Of a stretch of DNA of 64,000 nucleotides, positions 36,244 to 46,982 are shown piece after piece. Under the pieces are notes generated by a model. It was given only the letters and a program-made list of their open reading frames with translations. It ran no database searches and was not told the origin of the DNA. The translations under genes were made by a program, and so were the position numbers. Source of the stretch: Rhizobacter sp. (GTDB taxonomy: Bacteria > Pseudomonadota > Gammaproteobacteria > Burkholderiales > Burkholderiaceae_C); assembly GCA_019635355.1 (NCBI GenBank), contig JAHBZQ010000001.1, forward strand, positions 1,736,001 to 1,800,000, given 5' to 3'. Every line of letters begins with the position of its first letter. Position 1 is the stretch's first letter.

Positions 36244-36300
36244 TCAGGCAGCAGCGTGCGTGGCGGCGACCCACAGGAGGGCAATGTCAGCGTGTGTCAT
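36244..36300 (-). CDS. Possible 18-aa micro-ORF
   Basis: A very short frame (start MTHADIALLWVAATHAAA) has an unusually strong ribosome-binding site, AAGGAGAG six bases before the ATG. It lies between the 94-aa membrane-protein gene and rsgA, on the same strand, in an otherwise empty 274-base stretch. It could be a translated leader peptide, a small hydrophobic protein, or part of an untranslated RNA. No recognised family. The evidence is only the signal strength. Confidence 0.3.
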   Translation of the reverse strand: MTHADIALLWVAATHAAA

Positions 36301-36360
36301 GGTTCTCTCCTTCGAGTGGGTGGATGGGGCGCGCAGTCTGGCACGCGGGCGGAAGCTGCG

Positions 36361-36645
36361 TCAACCGCGGTCGCGATTCAATTGTGGCGGCGGCGTGTCG
36401 GGCACTTCGCGCGCTTCGATGTCGACCACGTCACCCGCCGGCGCACGACGGCCGCCCATGCCGCCGCCGAATGGGTTCGACGGGTTCATGCGGAAGCGCT
36501 TCACCTGCGGCTTGCGCCCGCGCAGCAAGCTCCACACGATGAGCCAGAACGCGAGCACCAGGCCGAACACCACGGCCAGCAGGCCGAAGACCAGGCCCAC
36601 GGCCACGAGCACCAGACGCAACAGCGCAGACAACAATCGAGACAC
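36361..36645 (-). CDS. Small membrane protein, 94 aa
   Basis: Two hydrophobic segments (about residues 5-25 and 26-45, LLSALLRLVLVAVGLVFGLL and AVVFGLVLAFWLIVWSLL) form a probable hairpin in the inner membrane. A basic patch (RGRKPQVKRFRMN), a Gly/Asn-rich linker (PSNPFGGGMGG) and an acidic, proline-rich tail follow. I do not recognise a named family. It starts 37 bases after the 2-oxoglutarate/iron gene and could be co-transcribed with it. The frame is clear and the composition is not that of a shadow ORF, which is the basis for calling it real. Confidence 0.65.
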   Translation of the reverse strand: MSRLLSALLRLVLVAVGLVFGLLAVVFGLVLAFWLIVWSLLRGRKPQVKRFRMNPSNPFGGGMGGRRAPAGDVVDIEAREVPDTPPPQLNRDRG

Positions 36646-36682
36646 GACGAACTTTCGAGACGACAGCAGGGCGTGGATTATC

Positions 36683-37420
36683 TCAAGCCGGCCCCTGGAA
36701 GCCCCCGGCGCGGAAGGTCAGCACCAGCGTGTCGCGGTGGCCACCAACGTCGAGCGGCTGGATCGGCGTGCTCTCGTGGATCACCCGCTCGTCGTCGAGC
36801 AGCAAGAGCGTCCACGGCTCGCTCATCGTGAAGCGGATGCCACTCGCCCCCTGCGCTTCGAACACACGCGTCTCACCACCCTTGATGCCGGCGCGGCCGA
36901 CGAGGATCACCGCGACGAAGTCGACACCATCGCGGTGCGCGCCTTCGGGCGTGGGACGGCCGATGCCGTCGGTGGTGTCGATGCGGAACTGGTGCGCCTC
37001 CACGAACCACGGCCGCGTGCCCTTGACCGACGAACACACCGCACCCAGGCTGCGCAGCAGGCGCGGCCAGGCCTCGCGGGCGACGACCGCCGGGTCCATC
37101 GGCTCGAACCAGCGCTCCAGCCCCCCGTGCAGCGCGTTGTATTCAACCGGCTGCCAGTGCGCACGATGCGGCGCCTGCGTGACGAGATCGCCGTCGAGCA
37201 CGAAGCAGGAATGGCGGCGCCGCCGGTAGCGGCCCCCGTCGCGCAGGTAGGCATCGGGCGGCAGGTCGTTCCAGCTCGGCGCGAGCGCCTGAAGATCGGC
37301 GAGCGCGACACCCGCCAGCTCGCACAGGCCCGAAGGGCTCACGGCCACATGGCCCAAACGGCGCAGCAGGGGCGTGAGTTCGCTGACCGGAACGTAGGGG
37401 GGCGGGAGCATCTGCGTCAT
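36683..37420 (-). CDS. 2OG-Fe(II) dioxygenase family protein
   Basis: A 245-aa protein of the 2OG-Fe dioxygenase group (BsmA-like, PF10014 by recall). The iron triad is visible as H and D in GAHRDGVDFVAVILVG and a second His in DERVIHESTPI. The family segments GGRYRRRRHSCFVLDGD, QAPHRAHWQPVEYNALHGGL and FVEAHQFRI are clear, as is a probable 2OG-binding arginine in GHRDTLVLTFR. Related enzymes hydroxylate free amino acids, for example isoleucine. No biosynthetic partner lies nearby. It is divergent from the FemAB-like gene with 38 bases between, and 37 bases upstream of the 94-aa gene. Confidence 0.88.
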   Translation of the reverse strand: MTQMLPPPYVPVSELTPLLRRLGHVAVSPSGLCELAGVALADLQALAPSWNDLPPDAYLRDGGRYRRRRHSCFVLDGDLVTQAPHRAHWQPVEYNALHGGLERWFEPMDPAVVAREAWPRLLRSLGAVCSSVKGTRPWFVEAHQFRIDTTDGIGRPTPEGAHRDGVDFVAVILVGRAGIKGGETRVFEAQGASGIRFTMSEPWTLLLLDDERVIHESTPIQPLDVGGHRDTLVLTFRAGGFQGPA

Positions 37421-37458
37421 GGGCGGAATGATGCCAGCCTTGGGTTAGATTGCGGGCC

Positions 37459-38760
37459 ATGCCGACCCCTCCCAAGCCGTCGTTGAAGCCTTCCTTGAAG
37501 CAGCTCAAAGGTGCGATCGATTCGCTCAAGCGCACCGGCAGCACGCTCAAGAAGCTCAAGCCCACCGTCGCGAGCCCCGCCACGCTGAAGAAGCGCCATG
37601 CGGCGCGCCGCCAGGTCTCGGGCCTGCACTTCGCGCTGGCCGACCGCATCGATGCGCTCAACCCGCTGCATTGGGATGCGCTGGCTTCGCAGACCGTCTT
37701 CCTCTCGCGCGACTACCTGCGCGTGCTGGAAGCGCATGCGCCTGCCAACGTGCAGCCGCGCTACGTGCTCGCGCTCGACGACGGCCGGCCGGTGGCGGCG
37801 ATGCTGTTCCAGCGCGTCAGCGTGAGTGGCGACAGCCTGCGCAAGCCCAGCAGCAAGCGTCTGGTGGACAAACCGCTCGCCGGCCTGCAGGAGCACCTGC
37901 TCGTCTGCGGCAACCTGCTCGTGTGGGGTGCCCGCTCGGTGGCGTTTGCGGCCGATGTCGATGAAGCGCAGCTCTGGCATGGCGTGGGCGAGGCGATGTA
38001 CCGCCTGCGCCGCGCCGACAAGCTGCTGGGTGAGTCGGACGTGGTGATGGTGAAAGACTTCATGGCCGACCGCGAGCCCACACGCGAATCGCTGCGGCTG
38101 CTCGGCTACCGCAGCGTCGAGACCGAGCCCGACATGGTGCTCACGCTGCAACCCGGCTGGAAGCAGTACGACGACTACCTTGCGAGCCTCACCTCCAGCT
38201 ACCGTAGCAGCGCGAAGAAGCTGGTGAAGGACTGCGCCGCAGCCGGCATCACGCTGCGGCTTGCCACCCTCGACGAGATGCTCGCGCGACAAGACGAGTT
38301 GCACGACCTCTACAAGCAGGTGCACCAGGCGCAAGGCCTGCGCCTCGCGTCATTGACGCCCGGCTACCTCGTCGCGATGGCACAGGCGCTGGGCGAGCGT
38401 TTTGTGTGCCGCGTGGCCGAGCGCGACGGGAAATGGCTGGGCTTCGTGACCAGCGTCAACGACGGCGAGACCGCGCTCGGCTATTACATCGGCTACGACC
38501 GCGCGGCGAATGCCGATGCACCGATCTACCTGGCGCTCTTGCAGTCCACGGTCGAAGACGCCATCTCCTTCGGTGCACGCCGGCTCTCGCTCGGCCGCAC
38601 CGCTCTCGAACCCAAGGCCAAGATGGGCTGCAAGCCCGAGCCGCTGGCATGCGCCGTGCGTCACCGCGTGTCGGCCCTCAACTGGATCGTGAGTGCGCTC
38701 ACGCGCACCGCGAGCCACGACGAGCCGCCCGAGCGCAGCCCCTTCAAAGCCACCGCCTGA
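37459..38760 (+). CDS. FemAB/GNAT-type acyltransferase (DUF482-like)
   Basis: A 433-aa soluble protein. A basic, lysine-rich N-terminal 50 residues (LKQLKGAIDSLKRTGSTLKK) precede two acyl-transferase-like lobes. Family marks are LHWDALASQTVFLSRDYLRV, SLTSSYRSSAKKLVKDCAAA, GERFVCRVAERDGKWLGFV, GYYIGYDRAAN, and ARRLSLGRTALEPKAKMGCK with PEPLACAVRHR. Such proteins are annotated as FemAB-like 'peptidoglycan biosynthesis' or GNAT proteins, but a donor and acceptor have not been established. The frame opens at a TTG three codons upstream; the ATG at 37459 is preferred. The Shine-Dalgarno sequence is poor. It leads a closely packed plus-strand series through 40145. Confidence 0.85.
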   Translation: MPTPPKPSLKPSLKQLKGAIDSLKRTGSTLKKLKPTVASPATLKKRHAARRQVSGLHFALADRIDALNPLHWDALASQTVFLSRDYLRVLEAHAPANVQPRYVLALDDGRPVAAMLFQRVSVSGDSLRKPSSKRLVDKPLAGLQEHLLVCGNLLVWGARSVAFAADVDEAQLWHGVGEAMYRLRRADKLLGESDVVMVKDFMADREPTRESLRLLGYRSVETEPDMVLTLQPGWKQYDDYLASLTSSYRSSAKKLVKDCAAAGITLRLATLDEMLARQDELHDLYKQVHQAQGLRLASLTPGYLVAMAQALGERFVCRVAERDGKWLGFVTSVNDGETALGYYIGYDRAANADAPIYLALLQSTVEDAISFGARRLSLGRTALEPKAKMGCKPEPLACAVRHRVSALNWIVSALTRTASHDEPPERSPFKATA

Positions 38761-38779
38761 TTTCGGAGTTTCATTCCTC

Positions 38780-39394
38780 ATGTACCACGGAGAACGATTC
38801 AACAGCTACAGCCACCTCGCCGGCCTCCTGCTCGCCGTGGGCGGCTCGGCCTGGCTCATCGTGCAGGCCGCCCTGCGCGGCGACGTGTGGCAGGTGGTGA
38901 GCTTTTCCATCTTTGCGGCGAGCATGGTGCTGCTCTATGGTGCGTCCACGCTGTACCACAGCGTGCGTGGCGCGGCGAAGCGGGTGCTGGTCAAGTTCGA
39001 CCACTGCGCGATCTACGTGCTGATCGCCGGCACCTACACGCCCTTCACGCTCGTCACGCTGCGAGGCCCCTGGGGCTGGGCCTTGTTTGGCACGGTGTGG
39101 GGGCTGGCGATCATCGGCATCGTGAAGGAGCTGTGGATCGGCCGCGAGCGTGTGCCGTCGGTGCCGCTCTACGTGGCGATGGGCTGGATGGCCCTCGTGG
39201 CGGTGGTACCCCTCGTGCGCGAGCTGCCCAACCCGGGCCTCGCCTGGCTGGTGGCGGGCGGCCTGCTCTACACCATCGGCATCGTCTTCTACGCCAACGA
39301 CGAGCGCTGGAAACACGCGCATGGCGTGTGGCACCTCTTCGTGCTCGGGGGCACGGCGTCGCACTACTGCGCCGTGCTGCTCTACGTCGCCTGA
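38780..39394 (+). CDS. Hemolysin III / PAQR-family membrane protein
   Basis: A 204-aa protein with seven hydrophobic helices. Zinc-type ligands of the family are conserved: H in ASTLYHSVRG, D/H in FDHCAIYVLIAGTYTPF, and two His in HGVWHLFVLGGTASHY. The opening GERFNSYSHLAGLLLAVGG is also diagnostic. GGAG about eleven bases before the ATG at 38780 supports the start, although the frame is open further upstream. Hemolysin III proteins are thought to be metal-dependent ceramidase-like hydrolases or membrane-stress regulators; the name does not prove hemolytic activity. It begins 19 bases after the FemAB-like gene. Confidence 0.92.
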   Translation: MYHGERFNSYSHLAGLLLAVGGSAWLIVQAALRGDVWQVVSFSIFAASMVLLYGASTLYHSVRGAAKRVLVKFDHCAIYVLIAGTYTPFTLVTLRGPWGWALFGTVWGLAIIGIVKELWIGRERVPSVPLYVAMGWMALVAVVPLVRELPNPGLAWLVAGGLLYTIGIVFYANDERWKHAHGVWHLFVLGGTASHYCAVLLYVA

Positions 39395-39399
39395 ACGTG

Positions 39400-39894
39400 A
39401 TGAGAGCCCAGGCGCTGATCGAGCAGCTGCGGCTGCAGCCGCACCCCGAAGGCGGGCACTACCGCGAGTTCTTCCGTTCGCCACAGGGCGTGAGCCCCGA
39501 TGACGGCCGCCCGCGGCGCAGCGCCCTCACGAGCATCGACTTCCTGCTGCAGGCCGGCGAGTTCAGCGCGTGGCACCGCGTGGCGTCCGACGAAGCGTGG
39601 CATTTGCTCGAGGGCGACCCGCTCAAGCTCTGGTGCGTGCCGCCCACGCTCGACCGCATCGAGCAGGTGACGCTCGCGCCCGCCAGTGCCACCACCACAC
39701 CGCGGCACGTGGTGCCCGCGGGCTGGTGGCAGGCGGCGGGGCCACTCGGCGCCTACGCCTACGTGGGCGCCACGGTCGGCCCCGGCTTCGAGTTCGCCGA
39801 CTTCACCTTCGGCCGCGACGACGCCGCCTTCATGGCCGCGCTCGAACGCGTCGACAAGACCCTGCTGCGCCTGGCCGGAGGCCCGCGTCGATGA
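39400..39894 (+). CDS. Cupin, DUF985 family
   Basis: A 164-aa beta-barrel protein. The strings LIEQLRLQPHPEGGHYREFF and TSIDFLLQAGEFSAWHRVAS, then DEAWHLLEGDPLKLW, mark DUF985. They are followed by WWQAAGPLGAYAYVGATVGP and GFEFADFTFG, the C-terminal barrel strands. Histidines in HPEGGHYRE and AWHRV may form a metal site. The ATG is used instead of the adjacent GTG one codon earlier. It begins five bases after the hemolysin III gene, and its stop overlaps the next ATG. Catalytic function of the family is not firmly known to me (sugar-nucleotide epimerase-like fold). Confidence 0.9.
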   Translation: MRAQALIEQLRLQPHPEGGHYREFFRSPQGVSPDDGRPRRSALTSIDFLLQAGEFSAWHRVASDEAWHLLEGDPLKLWCVPPTLDRIEQVTLAPASATTTPRHVVPAGWWQAAGPLGAYAYVGATVGPGFEFADFTFGRDDAAFMAALERVDKTLLRLAGGPRR

Positions 39895-40145
39895 CGACAC
39901 CCGCACAACCTCGCAACCCGCTGCACGGCATCACGCTCGAGCAGATGCTGAATGCGCTGGTCGCGCATTTCGGCTGGCCGGGGCTCGGCGAGCAGATCAA
40001 CATCCGCTGCTTCACGAGCGACCCCAGCATCTCGTCGAGCCTGCGCTTCCTGCGCAAGACACCGTGGGCCCGCGAGAAGGTGGAGAGCCTCTACCTCTTC
40101 ATGCTGCGCGAGCAGGCCCGCGCCAGCCGCCCGCCCCGCCGCTGA
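39891..40145 (+). CDS. VF530-family DNA-binding-like protein
   Basis: An 84-aa protein. NPLHGITLEQMLNALVAHFG, WPGLGEQINIRCF and SLRFLRKTPWAREKVESLYL are the full signature of the VF530 family, whose structure suggests a DNA-binding, helical fold (annotated 'DNA-binding protein VF530' in several genomes). The start ATG shares an ATGA with the DUF985 stop. The C-terminus is basic (REQARASRPPRR). Function is otherwise unknown. It ends the plus-strand series that begins at 37459. Confidence 0.9.
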   Translation: MTTPAQPRNPLHGITLEQMLNALVAHFGWPGLGEQINIRCFTSDPSISSSLRFLRKTPWAREKVESLYLFMLREQARASRPPRR

Positions 40146-40172
40146 CGCCCCTTCCCTCGCGTGGGGCATCTC

Positions 40173-40191
40173 CTACAGGCAAACCCTGTAG
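40173..40191. promoter_or_regulatory. Inverted repeat, possible regulator site (OMP gene)
   Basis: CTACAGG CAAAC CCTGTAG, a perfect 7-bp inverted repeat with a 5-base spacer, 118 bases before the outer-membrane-protein ATG. The first part, CCTACAGGCAAACCCT, closely resembles a sequence at 60982 (14 of 16 bases). It could also act as a weak terminator for the preceding gene, but there is no T-run. Confidence 0.4.
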
Positions 40192-40308
40192 AGGCCGACG
40201 CCCGCGCGCACGCTCGTCCGATCTGCGTTTGTGGCCCTCTCGCCCAACATTCAGCCACCGATGACCACGGTTCATCGTGTTGAACGACTACGCGAAAGGA
40301 AACCTCAA

Positions 40309-40827
40309 ATGAACTTGAACAAACAACTTCTGGCGGCATGCATTGCGGGCGTCTGCGCGGTTTCGGCAGCCCAGGCACAAGTGGCAAATTCGGGCCTCTA
40401 CATCGGCGGCAACGTGGGCCAGTCGAAGTGGAAAGGCGGCGATTTCGACGTGACCGACAAGAACAAGGTCGGCGCCAAGGCCTTCGTCGGCTATGACTTC
40501 ACGCCCAACATCGCGCTCGAACTCGGCTACGTCAACTTCGGCGACTTCGGTGGCCTCGACGCCGACGGCGGCTTCGTCGACGGCGTGCTGAAGGTGCCGT
40601 TCACGCCGCAGTGGGTGGGCCTGGCCCGCGCCGGTCTCTTCCAGGGCCGCGTGAATGCCGGCGGTGGCGACAGCCGCGACGGCACCTCGTGGAAGGGTGG
40701 CCTGGGCCTGCAGTACAACGTGACGCAGAACCTCGGCGTGCGCGCCGAATACGAGCGCTACAAGTTCGACGTGCTGGGTGGCCCGAAGTCCGACATGGTG
40801 AGCGTCGGCGCGACCTACCGCTTCTGA
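40309..40827 (+). CDS. Small outer-membrane beta-barrel protein
   Basis: A 172-aa OmpA-like/OmpX-size barrel. A signal peptide (NKQLLAACIAGVCAVSAAQA) is cut after AQA; the mature protein begins QVANSGLYIGGNVG. Strands with alternating aromatic/polar residues follow (KAFVGYDFTPNIALELGYVN, WVGLARAGLFQGRV, VRAEYERYKFDV). The last residue is phenylalanine in GATYRF, the outer-membrane sorting signal. AAGGAAA before the ATG at 40309 sets the start, although the frame opens at 40231. Length fits an eight-strand barrel without a C-terminal OmpA peptidoglycan domain. The role may be structural or adhesion-related. Confidence 0.9.
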   Translation: MNLNKQLLAACIAGVCAVSAAQAQVANSGLYIGGNVGQSKWKGGDFDVTDKNKVGAKAFVGYDFTPNIALELGYVNFGDFGGLDADGGFVDGVLKVPFTPQWVGLARAGLFQGRVNAGGGDSRDGTSWKGGLGLQYNVTQNLGVRAEYERYKFDVLGGPKSDMVSVGATYRF

Positions 40828-40860
40828 TGCATTGAACGACCGGGCCCGCTACCGCCGGCT

Positions 40861-41142
40861 TCAGCCGCGGCGGTCGGGCTTCGGTTCGTGGGGCCGCTCG
40901 ATGCCGTCGAGCGGCGCCGGCATGGTGGGCGCGTGCACCCGCACCCGCGCACCCATCACGCTCACTTCCTGCCCCGCGCGGATCTTGCAGGTCTTGCGCA
41001 ACTCTTGCTGACCGTCCACCTGCACTTTGCCGTCGGCCACCATTGCCTTGCCGGCCCCGCCGCTGTGCGCGAGGCCGGTGACCTTGAGCAGCGCATCGAG
41101 CGTGATGTAGTCGCCGTGCAGCTCGAATTCGATCTGTCGCAT
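40861..41142 (-). CDS. S4-domain RNA-binding protein (YbcJ-like)
   Basis: A 93-aa protein that is essentially one S4 fold: IEFELHGDYITLDALLKVTG, SGGAGKAMVADGKVQVDGQQ and ELRKTCKIRAGQEVSV, the usual S4 loop where a basic surface contacts RNA. The C-terminus is basic (ERPHEPKPDRRG). AAGGA lies just before the ATG at 41142. Relatives (YbcJ/YaaA types) are thought to bind structured RNA, perhaps in translation. The gene begins 28 bases after the luciferase-like gene and is probably in its operon. It converges with the barrel gene. Confidence 0.9.
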   Translation of the reverse strand: MRQIEFELHGDYITLDALLKVTGLAHSGGAGKAMVADGKVQVDGQQELRKTCKIRAGQEVSVMGARVRVHAPTMPAPLDGIERPHEPKPDRRG

Positions 41143-41170
41143 CAGTCCTTCCCTGTGTCTTGGTCTCGGT

Positions 41171-42172
41171 CTATCGGCGAGTGTCCGCCAAACCGAAGGC
41201 CTGTGCCAACAGGCTGTACGACTTGCGGCGCACCGCCGGGTCATGCGCCCAGGTGTTGATGACGATCTCATCGAGCGACAGCTCGGCCGCCAGCGCCTCC
41301 AGCTTGCGCTTCACCTGCGCCGCCGTGCCGACGAAGGCCCGCTGGCGCATCGGCTCGACCACCCGCTCCAGCTCGTCGACGGTGAAGCCGCGTGCGGCCA
41401 CCGCCTCGGGCGATTGCAGCGGGCCCAGCACCCCGCGCCCGCGGTCGACGCGCCAGCGCTCGCGGCTGAGCGCGTGGTGCACGGCTTCTTCTTCGGTGTC
41501 GGCCACCAATGCCCACACGCAGATCGTGGGCTGCGGCTGCGGGTGACGCTCGCTCGGTTGGTAGAGCCGACGATAGAGGTCGAGCGCCTGTTCCACGCCC
41601 TGCCCGTCGACAAAGAAATACGCGTAGGCATACGGCAGCCCCATGTGCGCGGCGAGCTGCGCGCCGTAGTCGGAACTGCCCAGCACCCACACCTCGGGCG
41701 CATGCGGGCCGCGCGGGTGGGCGACGACGCCGCGGTGCGGTTGCCCGGTCGTCCACACCTGCAGCTCGCGGATCTGCTCGGGAAAGTGCTCCGCCGTGCC
41801 GTAGGTGTGCGGGTTGAGCGCCTGGGCGGTGCGCATGTCGCCACCGGGCGCGCGGCCCACACCGAGGTCGATGCGCCCCGGTGCCAGCGCCTCCAGCACG
41901 CGGAACTGCTCGCTCACCTTGAGCGCCGAGTAGTGCGGCAGCATCACCCCCGCACTGCCGATGCGGATGCGGCTGGTGCGCGCGGCAATCGCCGCCATCA
42001 GGATCTCGGGGGCACTGCCCACGATGGTGGGCAGGCTGTGGTGCTCGCTCAGCCAGAAGCGGTGGTAGCCCAGCGCCTCCACGTGCTCGGCCAGCGCGAG
42101 CGTGTCGCGGATGGCGGCGTCTTCGCTGCTGCCGCTCAATGAGACGGATTGGTCAAGAACAGAGAGCTTCAT
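41171..42172 (-). CDS. LLM-class flavin-dependent oxidoreductase
   Basis: A 333-aa luciferase-like monooxygenase. The barrel start MKLSVLDQSVSLSGSSEDAA, then HRFWLSEHHSLPTIVGSAPE and RIRIGSAGVMLPHYSALKVS, is typical of the bacterial luciferase/alkanal monooxygenase-like group (MsnO8 type). LGVGRAPGGD and PHAPEVWVLGSSDYGAQLAA complete the flavin-binding side. Such enzymes use reduced flavin (or F420 in some bacteria) supplied by another protein, and their substrate here is unknown. The ATG at 42172 is preferred over an upstream TTG. A good sigma-70-like promoter precedes it (42195-42222). It is divergent from cspA. Confidence 0.9.
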   Translation of the reverse strand: MKLSVLDQSVSLSGSSEDAAIRDTLALAEHVEALGYHRFWLSEHHSLPTIVGSAPEILMAAIAARTSRIRIGSAGVMLPHYSALKVSEQFRVLEALAPGRIDLGVGRAPGGDMRTAQALNPHTYGTAEHFPEQIRELQVWTTGQPHRGVVAHPRGPHAPEVWVLGSSDYGAQLAAHMGLPYAYAYFFVDGQGVEQALDLYRRLYQPSERHPQPQPTICVWALVADTEEEAVHHALSRERWRVDRGRGVLGPLQSPEAVAARGFTVDELERVVEPMRQRAFVGTAAQVKRKLEALAAELSLDEIVINTWAHDPAVRRKSYSLLAQAFGLADTRR

Positions 42173-42194
42173 GAAAAAGTGTCGCAATGCCTGA

Positions 42195-42222
42195 GGTATA
42201 TTCAGCCTACAGGTATACGCAA
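42195..42222 (-). promoter_or_regulatory. Candidate sigma-70 promoter for the luciferase-like gene
   Basis: On the minus strand TTGCGT (42222-42217), a 16-base spacer and TATACC (42200-42195) lie about 23 bases before the ATG at 42172. Position, spacing and the AT-rich -10 box support it. The downstream S4 gene would be read from it as well. Confidence 0.4.
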
Positions 42223-42371
42223 GACAGTGGTTGCGAGTGATTTTTTCGAATGCCGGCCTGGTTCCAGTCCGGTTCCGTCAGAACCCCCCGAGTACGTTTC
42301 TTGAGTGTCTCTGCGTGCGGAGCATGTTGCTGCGCATGAATAACTTGTTCAAAGAAAGATAGGAATCGTCC

Positions 42372-42584
42372 ATGACGACTCAAACCGGAACCGTGAAGTG
42401 GTTCAACGAAAGCAAGGGCTACGGCTTCATCGCTCAAGATGCAGGCGGCGCCGACCTCTTCGCGCACTTCCGTGACATCCAGGGCAACGGCTTCAAGACC
42501 CTGCTGGAAAACCAGCGCGTCGAATTTGAAGTCAAGCAAGGCCAGAAGGGCCTGCAAGCCGCGAACATTCGCGTGCTGGCTTGA
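42372..42584 (+). CDS. cspA: Cold-shock protein
   Basis: A 70-aa single cold-shock domain. GTVKWFNESKGYGFIAQDAG contains RNP1 (KGYGFI); RNP2 is DLFAHFRDI instead of the usual VFVHFS, a variant seen in beta-proteobacteria. The end is VEFEVKQGQKGLQAANIRVL. These proteins bind single-stranded RNA/DNA and act as RNA chaperones. It lacks the C-terminal DUF1294 that some relatives have. The preceding 199 bases are free of genes and could form the regulatory leader common in this family. AGGA is close before the ATG, and a strong terminator follows. The symbol is generic; several csp genes are usual in one genome. Confidence 0.94.
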   Translation: MTTQTGTVKWFNESKGYGFIAQDAGGADLFAHFRDIQGNGFKTLLENQRVEFEVKQGQKGLQAANIRVLA

Positions 42585-42615
42585 TCGCTCGGCGCCTCGC
42601 GCGCCAAGCCATCTG

Positions 42616-42642
42616 AAAACGCGGCCCAGGCCGCGTTTTTTT
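42616..42642 (+). terminator. Rho-independent terminator of cspA
   Basis: AAAACGCGGC pairs with GCCGCGTTTT across a four-base loop and is followed by TTT. It lies 32 bases after the stop. A textbook terminator; the A-run on the left side also lets it act in reverse, but no minus gene ends there. Confidence 0.85.
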
Positions 42643-42736
42643 ATGCCCGTTCCTTGCCCCTGGCGCTGACATCTACGCGACAACATCCCCCCGGCAGCGC
42701 ACTAGCATGGCGCCTCTCATCCAACCGGAGACCGCC

Positions 42737-43777
42737 ATGCCCGCCCTCACCGCCCTCACCAACCACCAGGTCCGCCTCGCCGCCCGCCCGGTGGGCAACA
42801 CCAAGCCGAGCGACTGGAGCCACACCTCCGAGCCGGTGGCCGAGCCCTCCGAAGGGGGCGTGCTGATCAAGACCCTGGTGCTCTCGCTCGACCCCGCCAT
42901 GCGCGGCTGGATGAACGAAGGCAAGAGCTACATCCCCCCCGTGGGCATCGGCGAGGTGATGCGGGCCGGTGGCGTGGGCGTGGTCGTCGCCTCGAAGAAC
43001 CCGGCCTATGCCGTCGGCGACCACGTGTACGCGAGCCTCGGCGTGCAGGAGTACGCCAACATCCCCGAAAGCGAGTTCAAGCGCGCCGGCCTGGTGAAGG
43101 TCGACCTGCGCGTGGGCACCCCCACGCAATGGCTCAACGTGCTCGGCATGCCCGGCATGACGGCCTACTTCGGCCTGATCGACGTGGGCCTGCCCAAGGC
43201 CGGCGAGACGCTCGTCGTCTCGGGCGCGGCCGGCGCCGTGGGCCAGACGGTGGGCCAGCTCGCCAAGATCCGCGGCCTGCGGGTGGTGGGCATCGCCGGT
43301 GGCCCGGCCAAGTGCGAGTGGGTGGTCAAGGAGCTCGGCTTCGACGCCTGCATCGACTACAAGGCCGGCAAGCTGAAAGAACAGCTGCGCGACGCCTGCC
43401 CGAAAGGTGTCGACATCTACTTCGACAACGTCGGCGGCGAGATCCTCGACACCGTGCTCACCCGCATCACCCGCGGCGCGCGCATCGTGATCTGCGGCGC
43501 GATCAGCCAGTACAACAACACCGACGCGGTGAAGGGCCCTGCGAACTACATGTCGCTGCTGGTCAACCGGGCGCGCATGGAAGGCATGGTCGTCTTCGAT
43601 TACGTCGACCGCTACCCGGTGGCCATTGCCGAGATGGCCGGCTATCTGAAGACCGGCAAGATGAAGAGCAAGGAAGACGTGGTGACGGGCGGCGTCGACG
43701 CCTTCCCGGCCACGCTGCTCAAGCTCTTCAGCGGCGAGAACTTCGGCAAGCTGGTGCTGCAGGTCGCGACCGAGTGA
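42737..43777 (+). CDS. NADP-dependent oxidoreductase (MDR superfamily)
   Basis: A 346-aa zinc-free medium-chain reductase of the curcumin/prostaglandin-reductase or alkenal-reductase group. KTLVLSLDPAMRGWMNEGKS is the N-terminal family block. LGMPGMTAYFGLIDVGLPKA and VVSGAAGAVGQTVGQLAKIRG are the dinucleotide fold, with GIAGGPAKCEWVVKELGFDA before CPKGVDIYFDNVGG. It should reduce the C=C bond of reactive alkenals/enones with NADPH. The frame opens at 42707, but the ATG at 42737 has GGAG at proper distance. It stands alone between cspA's terminator and a hairpin. Confidence 0.94.
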   Translation: MPALTALTNHQVRLAARPVGNTKPSDWSHTSEPVAEPSEGGVLIKTLVLSLDPAMRGWMNEGKSYIPPVGIGEVMRAGGVGVVVASKNPAYAVGDHVYASLGVQEYANIPESEFKRAGLVKVDLRVGTPTQWLNVLGMPGMTAYFGLIDVGLPKAGETLVVSGAAGAVGQTVGQLAKIRGLRVVGIAGGPAKCEWVVKELGFDACIDYKAGKLKEQLRDACPKGVDIYFDNVGGEILDTVLTRITRGARIVICGAISQYNNTDAVKGPANYMSLLVNRARMEGMVVFDYVDRYPVAIAEMAGYLKTGKMKSKEDVVTGGVDAFPATLLKLFSGENFGKLVLQVATE

Positions 43778-43783
43778 ACGACT

Positions 43784-43802
43784 GGCCCGCCCTGGGCGGG
43801 CC
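43784..43802 (+). terminator. Hairpin after the oxidoreductase gene
   Basis: GGCCCGCC pairs with GGCGGGCC around CTG, seven bases after the stop. It is strong but lacks a T-run, so the termination role is plausible rather than certain. Confidence 0.35.
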
Positions 43803-43855
43803 TCCCTCGAAAACGCGCCCCACGCGATGCGGGCAGACGACTAGACTGCCCTCTC

Positions 43856-46894
<3,039 letters not shown>

Positions 46895-46982
46895 CACCTG
46901 CGTGAGCCACCGACCTGGGTGAGCATGCGGCCCGCAGCGACACAGATCGCTGCGATCCCCATAAAAGCTCAGGAGGTTGTTC

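Noticed and set aside
33222..36542. 1106-codon plus-strand frame covering the GGDEF gene, rsgA and beyond
   Set aside because: It crosses three well-supported genes in other frames and is Arg/Ala-rich without recognisable content.
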